64,000 bases of DNA from Lycocorax pyrrhopterus obiensis (taxonomy: Eukaryota; Chordata; Aves; Passeriformes; Paradisaeidae). Every line of letters starts with the position of its first letter. Within the stretch, counting starts at the first letter, position 1. The DNA lies in NCBI GenBank assembly GCA_014706295.1, contig JACSVZ010000004.1, positions 1,566,638 through 1,630,637 of the forward strand, read 5' to 3'. The translations under genes and the position numbers were made by a program. Of this stretch, positions 1-11,613 are shown one piece after another. Below the pieces are notes generated by a model, which did not search any database, was not told the DNA's origin, and worked only from the letters and a program-made list of their open reading frames with translations.

Positions 1-141
1 GTCCAGCTACCCCTGAAGGACCTGGGGAGAATCACCACACTTTATTTTCTTCCCTAACCACCACTGTGGTCTAAGCCACTTTTTCACCTTCCTCCTCTCT
101 GGTGCTCCTGTGTGTTGCCCAAACACCAGCCTGTTCTCTCA

Positions 142-978
142 AATTCATAGAACCATAGAGTCATAGAAGATGCTGAGTTGGAAGGGACCCATCAGGGTCA
201 TCGAGTCCAGCCCCTGGCCTTGCACAGAACAGCCCAAGGTGTTCTCATGTGCCTGAGAGCATTGTCCAAACGCTTCCTGAACTCTCTCAGGCTTGGTGCT
301 GTGACCACTGCCCTGGGGAGCCTGTTCCAGTGCCCAAGCACCCTCTGGGTGAAAAACCTTTTCCTGATATCCAACCTAAACCTTCTCTGACTCAGCTTCA
401 TGCTTTTTCCTCAAGTCCTGTCACCGATCACCAGAGAGAAGAAATCAGTACCTGCCCCTCCACTCACTCCAGTGAGGATGTTGAAGACCCCAGTGAGGTC
501 CCCCCTCAGTCTCCTCTTCTCCAGGCTGAAGAGACCAAGTGACCTCAGCCACTCCTCACATGGCTTCCCCTCAAGGCCCTTCACCACCCTCATTGCCCTC
601 CTTTGGATGCTCTCGAACAGCTTAATATCTTTCTTATACTGTGGCGCCCCAAACTGCCCCCAGCACTCGAGGTGAGGCCGCCCCAGTGCAGAGCAGAGCG
701 GGACAATCCCCTCCCTTGCCCCGCTGGCGATGCTGTGCCTGATGCCCCCCAGGACACGGGTGGCCCTCCTGGCTGCCAGGGCACTGCTGACCCATATCCA
801 GCTTGCCATCAACCAGGACCCCCAGGTCCCTTTCCATGGCACTGCTCTCCAGCCTCTCATTCCCCAGTCTGTACATCCAGGGCTGCACCACCCCAGGTGC
901 AGAATCTGGTGTTTGCCCCTGTTAAACTTCATACAGTTGCTGATTGCTTATCTCTCTAATTTGTATGAGTCTGGGTAA
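142..978 (-). mobile_element. CR1: CR1 LINE, 5'-truncated 3' portion
   Basis: The minus strand holds the 3' part of a chicken-repeat-1 non-LTR retrotransposon. The low-coordinate end shows the reverse complement of the CR1 3' octamer run (TCATAGAACCATAGAGTCATAG near 145-170), followed by the conserved GTTGGAAGGGACC tail. The body encodes the C-terminal part of the ORF2 reverse transcriptase. Homology fades near 978, where the minus strand still resembles the codons upstream of the MKFN motif. CR1 copies itself by target-primed reverse transcription and is usually truncated at its 5' end, as here. Boundaries are good to about 10 bp. The subfamily is not determined. Confidence 0.93.
198..932 (-). 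pseudogene. CR1 ORF2 reverse transcriptase, C-terminal remnant
   Basis: About 245 codons on the minus strand match the CR1 ORF2 C-terminus. They begin at MKFNRGK, just after the palm domain. They run through LGVLVDGKL-like and RPHLE motifs (the former partly frame-shifted), then FGAPQYKKDIKLFE, EGKPCEEWLRSLGLFSLEKRRLRGDL and the final RHWNRLPR-like segment (here GHWNRLPRAVV). The catalytic palm motifs lie upstream and are absent. The frame of 932-414 continues in the same phase into 401-198, interrupted only by a TGA at 411-413. Consensus copies have arginine (CGA) there, so CpG decay is the likely cause. A second in-frame stop, where a tryptophan is expected, lies just upstream of the MKFN motif. 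The piece is not functional. Confidence 0.9.
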
Positions 979-3423
979 TTTAAAAAAAACATTGTCAACC
1001 TGCAAAAAGTGGAAAGATGAGAGTTCTGCTCTGCATGGCTTTCCTGCTGAATTGCTGGCTTAGACCTACAAACCCTGCCTTGCTCATAGCCTCAGGCCTT
1101 GGCCCATCCTGCAATTGGTTGTTTTATATAGCCAGCACACAAGGACAGTGCAGGGAAAGGGATCCTACGGAAACCAACCCATTTCTTCACAGCTGCCTGG
1201 TGCATTAGCATCTGGAACCTCAGTCTGCAAGCAGAAACTGGGTTTCATCTTTCTCTGTTCTGGTTCATTCCTGCGCAAAACAGAAACGATACAACTTTGT
1301 TTTCTGCTGTTGTGTCTCTTTGGATGGAGGGGGCAACTGCTGTCTGTTACTGGAGGTATGGAGGCACTTACAACAGAGATGTCTGATTCTGCTGTGTTCT
1401 AGGTACAGCTATAATGCAGTGAGGGACAGCAGTTATTTTTCTCACCAGTGAAGCATGTGGCAAAACTGCTATGGCAAAAAAGAAACGGCACCTGTCCCGG
1501 GAAACAGAAGCAAACATGACAGAAGTGTAGTAACACAACAGCTGAAGGTTTCAAAATGTTCACAGTCTTATGATGGATGAAGGTAAGAGAAAGGCAGAAA
1601 GAATGGAGTTTCACACTTCCAATCACGGCAAACCACCCAGAGGAAGGTCTGGTTCAGCCACAACTGAATGTCACTAGCATATCTCTGCCAGTCATCCTGC
1701 AGCCAGAGGGGATTTTGGAGCCCTGAATGGTTGAATATTGTGAATTTCAGAAATTTCTCATCTCTCCAGTTTGCTTATGGCCTGATACTCCTTTGTCCTG
1801 ACTAGAAAGGAGATCCCATCTTTTGATTTCTTCCCGTGCTGTGAAACCACGGCCAGATTCACCCAGGCCAGTGGAGCCACCAGGATAAAAGCGGTGCTTT
1901 ATCTGAAGAAAGCTTGGTCACAGAGTTATGCCTGAAGGTGTCTGTCATCCTGGGAATCACTGAGATAATTTTTAGCCCTCTGGGATTAGGAAGGAGTTCC
2001 CATCCCGTAGCTCAGGGCCTCCCTTGCATCTGCAGTCCTGTTGAGGTGATGGGATTTTGACAACTTTTCTCCAGAATGTTTTCGTTTCCGAAACCTTGTT
2101 GGTGTGATAACATTAATCAGCACTTCTGTGGAAATAGTGCTTTTGGAGATGAACATTGTAATCAGGATGAAGAGCCACTGATGAGTATTGCTGAAATTAA
2201 CGAGTCTAAATTCAGCAAAATTGCTTTCACTGGGGAAATGCATCTTGATCCAAAGCCACCATTATCCACTAGCTCCATGCTAGCTTGACAAAGCCAGGCA
2301 TGTTAACAGTCAGAGGGGCTGGAGCCCCAGCAGAGATGATCCTCATCCCTCATGTTTTCCAGTCTTACTTTCCTCAGTGTGCAGTGGTGTCCCTCTTACG
2401 CTGTCCTCTGGCCAGGCACTTGCACCTTTGGCTCCTGGAAGGCAGCGCAGAAGCAGAAAACCTGGCCCATGCCAGTGCTGGAAGAACTGCCAGCTGCCCG
2501 TTGCTTGCTGCCTCATTCCAGATCCTGTTGCCTGCTGAAGAGATTCAGAGTTTCTCCCTGGTGTTGTCAGCCTTGTGTGGTCCACAGATGTTCCAGGGCT
2601 CTCAGTGACCTGCAGGGTAGGGAGAGAAGTCCAGGGGTGACAATGTTGATGCTCTTTGTTGGTCTCCCAGTGGAAGGGGCTGTCCTCCAGACTCTCCTGG
2701 ATGTGTGTAAGCCTTGCTGAAGGCAGCAGCTTCTGCCATGGGGGCTGGAGAAGGGCAGATCTTTGCACCTCCCTGTTGCAACAGTACAAACTGGAGCAGA
2801 TAAATATTCAAGCCCAGAGAGCAATGCAAGGGTGTTATGTCAGTGTTAGTGTGACTAGAATTAGGTAATTTGTGCATGAACGTGACTAAATATGAAAGAA
2901 AGATATCTATTTGTCCATAAACCTGTCAAGGGTGAAACATTTCAGAAAGTATTTCATGGCCTATAAAACAGAAATACAAAGCCTAAAAGCATCACTTCCC
3001 TCCAAAAAGCATGAAATGACTCACACTGCCGATGCTGGGGCTGTAAAGCTGAAAGTGCACAGCTCTGGGGCAAACCAAGATTCTCTTTTCCTATCTTCAG
3101 CCTCCATGAGTGGCTTCCTTCTTTACCACCTCCCTGGAAAGAGAGAGGAAAGCAGAGGGGAAAGCAGAATTTCTTACTGCTGGGTATTACTGCTTATACC
3201 TCACACGCTGCTACTGAATGCTGTTAATGCCCTTCATACAACACAGGACAGACTTAATATGCAATTAAAATAATTACTAGGTAATCATTAATATTTTCCT
3301 GCATGTTCTCAGGGGTCTGTAAGCAAGCTCCAGGCTGGCAGAGCAGCAGTCCTACATGGCACGTCCCATCAATGATTAAGTGTCCTCATTTTTTTCCCTT
3401 CCTCAAAATTATCTGCCCAAAAT
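979..3423. other. Unique non-coding DNA
   Basis: No repeat, RNA gene or exon was recognised here. The longest open frames are about 120-148 codons (for example 2343-2789 minus and 2911-3273 plus). They overlap one another on opposite strands, lack recognisable domains and look like chance. Both strands are rich in stops outside them. Confidence 0.6.
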
Positions 3424-3662
3424 AATAGAATCACAGAAGCACAGAATGGTTTGGGTTAGAAGGGACCTTAAAGATCATCCAGTTCCAAATCCTCAGCCAT
3501 GGGCATGGGCACCTTGCACTAGACCAGGTTGCTCAAAGCCCTGTCTGACCTGACCTTGAATACTTCCAGGGATGGGGCACCCACAACTTCCCTCTAACAT
3601 TTCTTCCTTATATCTGGTCTAAATCTGACCCCTGTTTGCTTCCCTCTCAGTTGGAGGGCAGA
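3424..3662 (-). mobile_element. CR1: CR1 LINE 3' tail
   Basis: The segment begins with AATAGAATCACAGAAGCACAG and continues with TGGTTTGGGTTAGAAGGGACC, ATCATCCAGTTCC and GACCAGGTTGCTCAAAGCC. This is the reverse complement of a standard avian CR1 3' end. Homology runs on through CTTCCAGGGATGGGGCACCC and the CTTATATCTGGTCTAAATCTGACC stretch. A piece of the consensus (the GGGCAACCTGTTCC region) is missing near 3595, so there is an internal deletion. Only the non-coding tail and the last codons of ORF2 are represented, with no open frame. Confidence 0.92.
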
Positions 3663-6600
3663 AAGAGGAAGAAGGGAGCTGGTTTTGCCTGCTGCTTCCT
3701 TTTGTACTGTCAGAACCTCCCCACTCTTCTTGAGGCATAGAAAGGCGGATGATAGCAGCAGCCAGAGGAAGAAATGCTAGGAAATGTTCACTCCCTATGG
3801 GGGTGTTCAGATGGGGGCATGGAAGCCCAGAGAGGCTGTAGGATGTCCCTGCCTGGAACCTTCAAACCTCAGCCAGACATGGCCCTGAGCAACCTCATCT
3901 GAGCCTGACCACAGTCCCTTCCCACCTTGATTATCCTGCAATTCTCTGTATTTCCAAGTTCCAAAGGTTCGATGGAGGAAGCTTTCTGGCACTGATGACT
4001 GTTGTTTACCCAGCAGGAGGCCCAGAGGAGAGAGCCAAGTGCTTCTTTCATGGGAGTGGGCTGGCTCCAGATTTACCTCCACAGCAGACACCCTAACCTT
4101 CGCACCGCGTTTCATCTTCTGCTAATTAAATATTCAGGACTGGAAGGCAGTGGAGACAGAGATTGATCACTTGATATTTCAGCTGTGATTACTATGAATT
4201 CATTCATTTAAACCAATTTGGAATTTATTTTTCTTGCTTTTGAAGGCTGCCTTTGGATAGTTTAATAACATTACTTCTGTTGACTGCAAAAATAAATATC
4301 TGACAGCTCTAGTTTAGCAGTGTCTCATTTGTATGGATGTTTTCTGATGTATAATAATAAATACATCCTTGTTAGGAATATATGATCTATAAATCAAAAT
4401 TTCCAAGGTCTTTGATTAATCTTTGTGAGTGGTGTGAGGAAGATTGCTTTCAACCTGTCACAAGCAATCCCTGCTCTGGGCTCTAGTAGCAACCACTGGC
4501 ACTGAGGTCACAAGTCAGTTTCTATTCAATCCCATTTGTTTTCATTTCCCCATAACCTTCCGAGACATTCACCTCTGGGGCTAAAATTTTCCGTGCTGAG
4601 CCTCTGCCCGAGGAGGGTTTTAGACAGCTGTATTTTGGGAGGAAGGGCAGTAAGAGGCATTCTTTTCCCCTCCCTCCTATGGCAAGGACAGTGGGATAAC
4701 ATTTGCAAAGTAACACGAAAGTCCTCCTTTTCTCCAAAGAGATGGATACAACCCACAGCTGGAAGTAGCTGGCTGAGGCACATTTAAAAGCACATTAAAA
4801 ATATTGTATCAAGCATGAACTCCAAGGAGTCACACGGGAAATAGTTTGGGATAGACCCAGACCATCCCAATCCTGCACAGGCAATGCCTATTCTCATTTT
4901 TGGGGTGCTCCACTGCCCAGGCATCATCGTCATGACTGGGATAGGGCAGGGTCTGGGACATCTCCAAGAGAGCATAAAAGTTTCAGAAAGATGCCTGGGC
5001 CTCCCTGATACCAATAAGTTTTCTGTTTCACCGCAGACCAAGGGTATCCGTGGCCTGTTCACAGCACCTAAAAAGCCTTTTAACTGAGGCTTTTGGATCA
5101 GTGAGTTCTTGTTCAAGTGTCCTGCCCTCCCTTTCCCTGGGTATGTTGTTTCCACTAATGAAAGTGATGTTAGTTAACAAAACCTCTTTGTAAAAGTCAG
5201 CCCATGGCCCACCTTACCTGCCTGTCCGCTCCCCACCATCAGCCCTGGTCAACAGTCCTGCATGTTTATGGTCACGGGATAGTCCTCCTGGAAACACCTG
5301 AGTGACCACATAGCATGTTTTCTTCCACAGCAGCAGGTTTGCCAGGTCAGATTAGGACCTGTGGTGTCTTCTGGCATGGATTTAGTTAAGACAATTAAAA
5401 AATTCGCATAAACCCCTACACTTTTTTTTTTTTTTGCAACAGAATTATGGTTTTAGTTAACTCTAGCCTTAACTTAAACTCTAGCTAGGTCTTCCAGATT
5501 AAACTTGTTCTTTTCAAGCCCATATAGTTATTCTTAATGGTCTAAGCTCTTGAGGTTGCCAGAAGTGTAAGGATTCTGCTTTTAAAACATCCAAGCATTT
5601 TCAAGTCTGTGCTTCCAGTGGATCTGGAAGCAGTGAGAGATTCTTAATAATTCCAACTCCACTGCAGAGTTAAACTGCAGCGTGATCGTGCTAAGGTTTC
5701 CTCTTTGCCTGGAACTGAGTCAACGGGAGCTAAGATAAGCATGGGAGCAGCCGGTGCTCTGTTGGCGTCAGCTGGGGTGTCTCAGCAAAAGGAACATATG
5801 TTCTCCAGAGCAGCCCCTTCATTTGCTCTTCCCTCATAAACTTTTATGGTATGATTTTTCCCCCCCTGCCTAAATTAAGAACTCTGGCTTTTTTCTTTTT
5901 TCTTTCTTTTTTTTTTTTTTGAGGGTTTTTTAAATTTTCCCTTCTCTGTGGGGGCAGGGAAGGGCAGATGCTGGGTGACAGAAGCTTTCATTGATTAAAC
6001 TGATGAGATCTTTCATGCCCTACCTGAGAAGGTACCTAGGAATAACTGGTAACCTGAGCGGTGTTCTGAAAGATCTTAATGATTGTCAGGTTGTTAAATT
6101 GGCATTCATGCTGTGTGGTAAAGAGGGAGAAAAATTAGATGGAGTTACATTAGCCTGGTGAATAAATCTCTAAAGGCTGCAGAGTCCTCAGAAATGTTCT
6201 GCAAACTTGGTGGTGCAGGAGATTAGATCTGCCAAGTACCTTCATAAGAAATCATGAGAAAGAAAAGAATTGGAGGGGACACAGAAATAAGAGACGGAGC
6301 TGTGCAGGAAAGCATATTAACGAATATTTTAAAAGGTAAAGGAGGAATAAATGCCTGTTTTCTCCATGGAGAGAACTTGCCTGTGAAATCTCCTACATGG
6401 GATCTAGGAGAATATTGCCAAGCTTGATGCTGATACAGACCTGTTCTGGATGGTCTAAACTAACTCAGGAGCTTCAGAAAAAATGAACTTGCCAATAAAA
6501 TTCATTTTGTTAAACTGCAAAATTATATCTGTGCATGCGGGGGAGCCTTCAATATGCATAGATGCTGTTTGTCTCTAAATGATCATGTACCAATTACAAA

Positions 6601-7743
6601 GGGGAGCTGATGATTTGTGAGACTGTGTAAATCATTGTGAAAACATCGATTTGCAGCTCAGCATGGTCAAAATTGAAAATGGGATGTGAGTAACTATTAG
6701 GAAAGATATCCAGAGAAACAGGTGACGTTATCCTGCTGCTTAAACCCCATATGTACCTCAGACTTGCACGTGGCATGAAGCTGTGTCACTCTGTCTCAGA
6801 GAATTCCATGGATGCAGCGGAGGGGCAGGAAGAAGGCATCCGGGAACCAAGGTATGGGCAAATGCTCTTTAGGAAGAGCATAAATGTGAGCAGAAAGAAA
6901 ACAGCTGAAAGGGCTGTGATCGGGTCCTTCACGAATAAGGGTGAGAGCAGAGAAGCAGTAGCTGCTGCTTCTCATCACTGAAAAACCTTCAAAGGTATTT
7001 TAAAGCAATATTAAAAGAGGCTGACGAGAAGACCCTCTTGCATGGATCCTTTGTTGCATAGTGAAGCCAGAAGATGCTGCACAAACTGAAGATCTAAATG
7101 AGAGAAAGCTTAAAAACATAGTTAGGAAAGTCTTTCACAGCTATCTGTCAAAGGTTGTCTAACAGGATAATAACTCCTGTGGGCTGCACTCTGACCAATA
7201 TGCTGGGCAAATATGGCAAGGAAGAGGTGTTTGTGTGTCTCCCCCAGAATTTGTCCCCAGCACGTGATCACACGAAGTGCAGACAGAGACATAATGACTG
7301 TGTCTGCTCCATGTATCTGCTGGAAGAATAACTTTGTGCGTTTTCCTCCCTACCACTGGGTTTTCAGGCTGTGTCACTGTATGAGTTTACAGAAATAAGC
7401 ATGGGGAACTCTGTTTGGGTTGACTTTCCATTTTAATTCCTCCAAAGCATAAGAAGAGTGCAGCATACAAGGACAGGTGACAGTCAGATTCTGCAGTATA
7501 TTTGAGACAATAAATCTATTCTGTTCTACATAATCTCCAGAGCCCAAGTACAAGGTGTCTTGCAGTCAGCATTTTCCTTGTGCCACTGAATGACTTGGAA
7601 CAAGAATGTGAAACATGTTTTAACAGTTTCAATGCTTGTTCTCAGAAGTGGTAGCATTTTGGTGGCACGGGATCCCATCCCATACATTTTTTTCCTCAGC
7701 CTGGGTATCTTTTATAGTGAAAGCACTTTGCACATTTTAAGTT

Positions 7744-7775
7744 ACTCTAGCAGTGACTGCTTTCACTGCTAGAGT
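7744..7775. repeat. Perfect 13-bp inverted repeat (hairpin)
   Basis: ACTCTAGCAGTGA at 7744-7756 is the exact reverse complement of TCACTGCTAGAGT at 7763-7775, with a 6-nt loop, CTGCTT. A G-T wobble (7743/7776) and a T-A pair (7742/7777) extend the stem to 15. It lies in otherwise featureless DNA. The stem is shorter than a usual pre-microRNA, so I record only the structure. Confidence 0.85.
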
Positions 7776-8249
7776 GAAAGTGTGAAAATTTCTTTTTATT
7801 TCTACCGCTTGCTAATCCTGTTTTGGCTGGTGCAGCCCCTGCAAAGAGCTCTCTCCATGGGATGTGTTACTCAGAAATGATCCCTACTATTGCTGAGATT
7901 CGGGGAGGGCTTTGATCTGTTTTATGAACTGCTTCACTTGCAAAGCAAACCTGTTTGCTGTTTGCCCATTTGGTGGAAGGGGGAAAAAACTTGCATTGTT
8001 TATTTTATCCCTTTGCTTGACAGGGACAATTTTGCCTTTGCATATCTACCAGACTTTTAAAAGGTGGCGTTTCTCGGTACCAGCCAGGTTAGGGGGACAG
8101 GCAGCACATCCTTTTACTGATCATGAGCCCAGATATTGGAGCTAGGGATAACAAATTCCCAGCAGACCCCCAGGGAAAGGGAGACTGTATTGCACAGGGT
8201 GGGGATACAGATGGGGGGACAGGCTGGGAAAGGATGGGTAGAGGATTTT

Positions 8250-8269
8250 GGGTGGGAACAAAGGGAGGG
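8250..8269 (+). other. G-quadruplex motif
   Basis: The plus strand reads four GGG tracts with loops of 1, 6 and 1 nt, which fits the canonical G3N1-7 pattern. Further GGG tracts flank it within a purine-rich region of about 200 bp (8150-8362). No gene start is visible nearby, so any role is unknown. Confidence 0.7.
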
Positions 8270-11200
8270 TTAGGCTTTGAGGTGAAGGTAAGGAGAGAGA
8301 GATGGGAAAAGGGCATATGGGTAGAGCAAGACTGGCTTACCCAGGCTAGTTGGGAGGGAGGTTAGGATGGCTTGGGAAAAGAATGAATCAAAGTATCACA
8401 GACAGAGATCAAATAAGAGGAGACAAGGCATGTGAGCCCGTGCCACTTCAAATGTGTTTTTTCTCTGTTAGCCTGAAAGGAAATCCCTAATCCCTGTTTA
8501 ATTCTCTGGAGCCAAGTGCCTATTACAGCTTTCATTTGATAAAGTGGGGATAATATCACCTTGGTGGTGTGGTGAAAACAGGTGTATTCATGTGACAAAA
8601 TAGATGTTTTATTTAAAAAACAAAAAGTAATACACACAGGAGGTGGTGACTTAGTGAAGGACAGACTTGCAGAATGATTTCTGGGACCTTTTTTATTCGT
8701 ACTTTGAACTGGGAGAGATGCCAAGGACCATAGCACCTGTTTCCATAAAATGTGTTAGAAATTCAGCTTAAAAGATGCTCTAGATATAAGAAAGGTTAAA
8801 CACTTTTAGAATATCTAAATATCTCTTATCTTCATGGTACAGTAATTTACTATCAAGTCCTGTGCCTGAAGACAGAGGAACAAATTGTGTTGTTCCAGCT
8901 TTTCTTTTGATGGACTGATTTCTGCCTGGTGACTCTTCCATATGGCTTCTTACTTTTACTACTTTTTCCATATTAATAACATCCTTGCCTTTCTGACATG
9001 TATTTCTTATGAGAGCTATCAATTCCTCTTACCCTCATCAGTGAAGAAGTCTGGCAAACATATTTATGCACAGGATCAGATGCCATGTCCTCCAGAGCAA
9101 AATGAAACTAAAGCTACCACAGCTGGTGTCTAAATCTGCTGACGCCGCATTCCCTTGGGAACAAACTGATTTACTCAGTCTCTACTGAGCAAGTGAAGCA
9201 GAGAGGTGAGCCCAGGTCAGGAAATGGGCAGGGCAGGGCCAAAGCGTGATGCTGTGTGGAAGGTAGAAAAAAGGCTTTAAACAAGAGCACAATCTCACTG
9301 GCACAAGGGAAAGGATTCCTCACTTCCCCTTTGGAGGTAGCAGGTGAAATGTGCCCAAGGGCAAAGACAATCACTCCAAGACACATTTGGATTTTAGATT
9401 ACTCTTACACTTTGTTAATGGTCCGGGCTCTTTCTAGCACTGAGTTGTGAAATCTTTGCAGACATAATTCTAACAGACTTTCTTTACAGTACAGCAATTA
9501 TGGTGATTGATACGGACAAATGTGATCTTGAAACAGCAATAACGAGACAATATAGCTCAATACTGAAGCAAATGCATTCTGAAAATCAATTTTTGAGATG
9601 AAAATTGCAAGAAAAATCATGCAAGTGTGTGCCTGACTCCCTCAGTCTTGTCTGGCTTTTGTCCTGCAAAACTTTTAGCAGTGACCTCAACCACATTGAT
9701 GTGGATTATTACTCCCTCAGAAGGCTGTGCTGTGACAAATGGGCTTACCTGCTTATACCAAAAGGCTGGAAGTTAAGGTATATTTTGCTGCATAGTATCT
9801 TTTTAGAGGAAGAGAAAATGTTCTGGAACATGCTTAGCAGAATCAAAGAGGAAAATGTGAATCCATTACAGTTCACACATAAAAACTCACTAAAAATTTG
9901 CCTAAGTGAAAGAGTAGAGAGCAGATACTTTATAGAAAAGTAAAATGGGCAGAGTCAGCTTGAGCTGTGGGTGTGACCTAGCAAACAAGTTTACAAATTC
10001 ATTTTAGCATTCATCTGGCCCTGTAAACAAAATATGTGACCAGCTCTTTGCAAATCTTTGTGAGCAGGGAAGTGATCCGTAGCAATATTCTCGTTTATCA
10101 CCAGCTTCCTTCCAAACTTCCCTACCTCTGCAAGCCGGCTAACCTCAGCCTGCTTCTCCTGCAGCTCTGAGTTACATGAGAAGGAATACGGTGCTTTTTA
10201 CTGATATTTGCGCAAGATGAAATCATCATTACGGGCTTGGTGAAAATGCCAAGCTCTTCCCTTTTCCTGGAGTTTCTGACAGCTCATGCTGTACAGGCTG
10301 CACTCCCCTCTGCTGGAGGGAAGCTCGGTGGGCGAGATTCCTTGGGTTGCCCGTGGAAGACAGAAGCCATGCTCTTTCTTCAGCCAGGGATGTTTTCCTT
10401 CCACTGACGGATGAAAGGTTCAGTGTGAGGTGAAAGATGCTGTGCCCTGTCCCTGGCAATGCAGGGGGGTGGTTTAATGGCTGTATTTTCTTTGTCTTGT
10501 AAGATTTTTCTCTCTCAAATACCACATTTAACCTGATGCTTTGTCATGCTGCTGTCTCTGAACACAAGCATACATCTTTCGTGAGCTAGCTGGAGTATTT
10601 CCCAGATCTCTGCCTTTTGGTAAACTTGCTAGACTTTTCTTGCTAGTATGGATTATTGTAAAAACTTTATCCAAATGACGGAACAAAGATTTTATATGGT
10701 TTCCATCTCCTCATATGTTTGGAGCTGCAGTGCTTGGGGATTTGAACTAGCATGGGTCAGTGATAGAGAAGACAGAGGTGTACACAGGAAAAAGGAGCAC
10801 TTTGTTTATTCTAAATTCTCAAGAAACTCGTGTACATCGGAAAAAAGCAATGCAATGTAGGCCACCAGGATTTACCCTTTTACCAAATCCTGGGCTTGCA
10901 ACAGCTCTGTCTGACTCCGGCAAGACATACCAGGTAGTTTTGAAGGTGCCAGACGCTGTAGATTTATCTGTTACTCTGACATTACCACCTGCTGGGGTGG
11001 GGGGAAACACAAACACCCCAAACCACAAAAAGACAGCATCAGTTTCTGTTTCCATTTAGCCCAGCGGAAGAAAGAGCACGTTAGTACTCACTGTCTTCTG
11101 GTGGGAGTTACATCTCTAACCAGTGAGGGCGGGGACCCCTTACACAGCCTGTGTTCCCTGGCACATCCAGGTTTCTAGGGGCATCTGCTGCAGTTGTTGA

Positions 11201-11337
11201 CTCACTGTTCATAGTGTCCACAGTTCCCTTTTCTATGATTACAGCTGATCACTGACCATCTGAGCACGGCCAAAATTCCTGAGCACAGACTAATGCTAAA
11301 AGGGAAGGGGCTGAGTAGTACCAGCTTGTGCTAAAGG

Positions 11338-11613
11338 CAAAGGCCTGTAGGACAAGGGGGAATGGCTTCAGCTGAAAGAGGACAGGTTCAGATTAGATGA
11401 TGGGAAGAAAATTTTTCACTGTGAGGGTGGTGAGGCACTGGCACAGGTTGCCCAGAGAAGCTGCGGATGCCCCATCCCTGGAGGTGTTCCTGGAGAGCTT
11501 TGAGCAAGCAGGTCTAGTGGAAGATACTCCTGCCCATGGCAGAAGGGTTGGAGCCTGATGATCTTTAAGGTTGTTTCCAACTCAAACCATTGTGTGGTTC
11601 TGTAGTTCTATAA
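11338..11613 (+). mobile_element. CR1: CR1 LINE 3' tail
   Basis: The plus strand matches the CR1 end: GGACAAGGGGGAATGGCTTC, CTGAAAGAGGACAGGTTCAG, GGAAGAAAATTTTTCACTGT, GAGGGTGGTGAGGCACTGG and CAGGTTGCCCAGAGAAGCTG. It then runs through GATGATCTTTAAGG to the terminal octamer remnant TGTGGTTCTGTAGTTCTATA. Only the last ORF2 codons and the 3' UTR are present, and the frame is broken. It is the same part of CR1 as the 3424-3662 copy but on the opposite strand, so the two are independent insertions. Confidence 0.93.

Larger units (their letters stand above)
3663..11337. other. Unique non-coding DNA with simple repeats
   Basis: No gene or interspersed repeat was recognised. Visible structure includes a T14 run at 5422-5435, a pyrimidine tract at 5889-5920, a 13-bp perfect hairpin at 7744-7775 and a purine- and G-rich stretch at about 8150-8362 with a quadruplex motif. 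Open frames stay below about 125 codons, overlap shadow frames on the other strand and show no domain. Confidence 0.6.
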
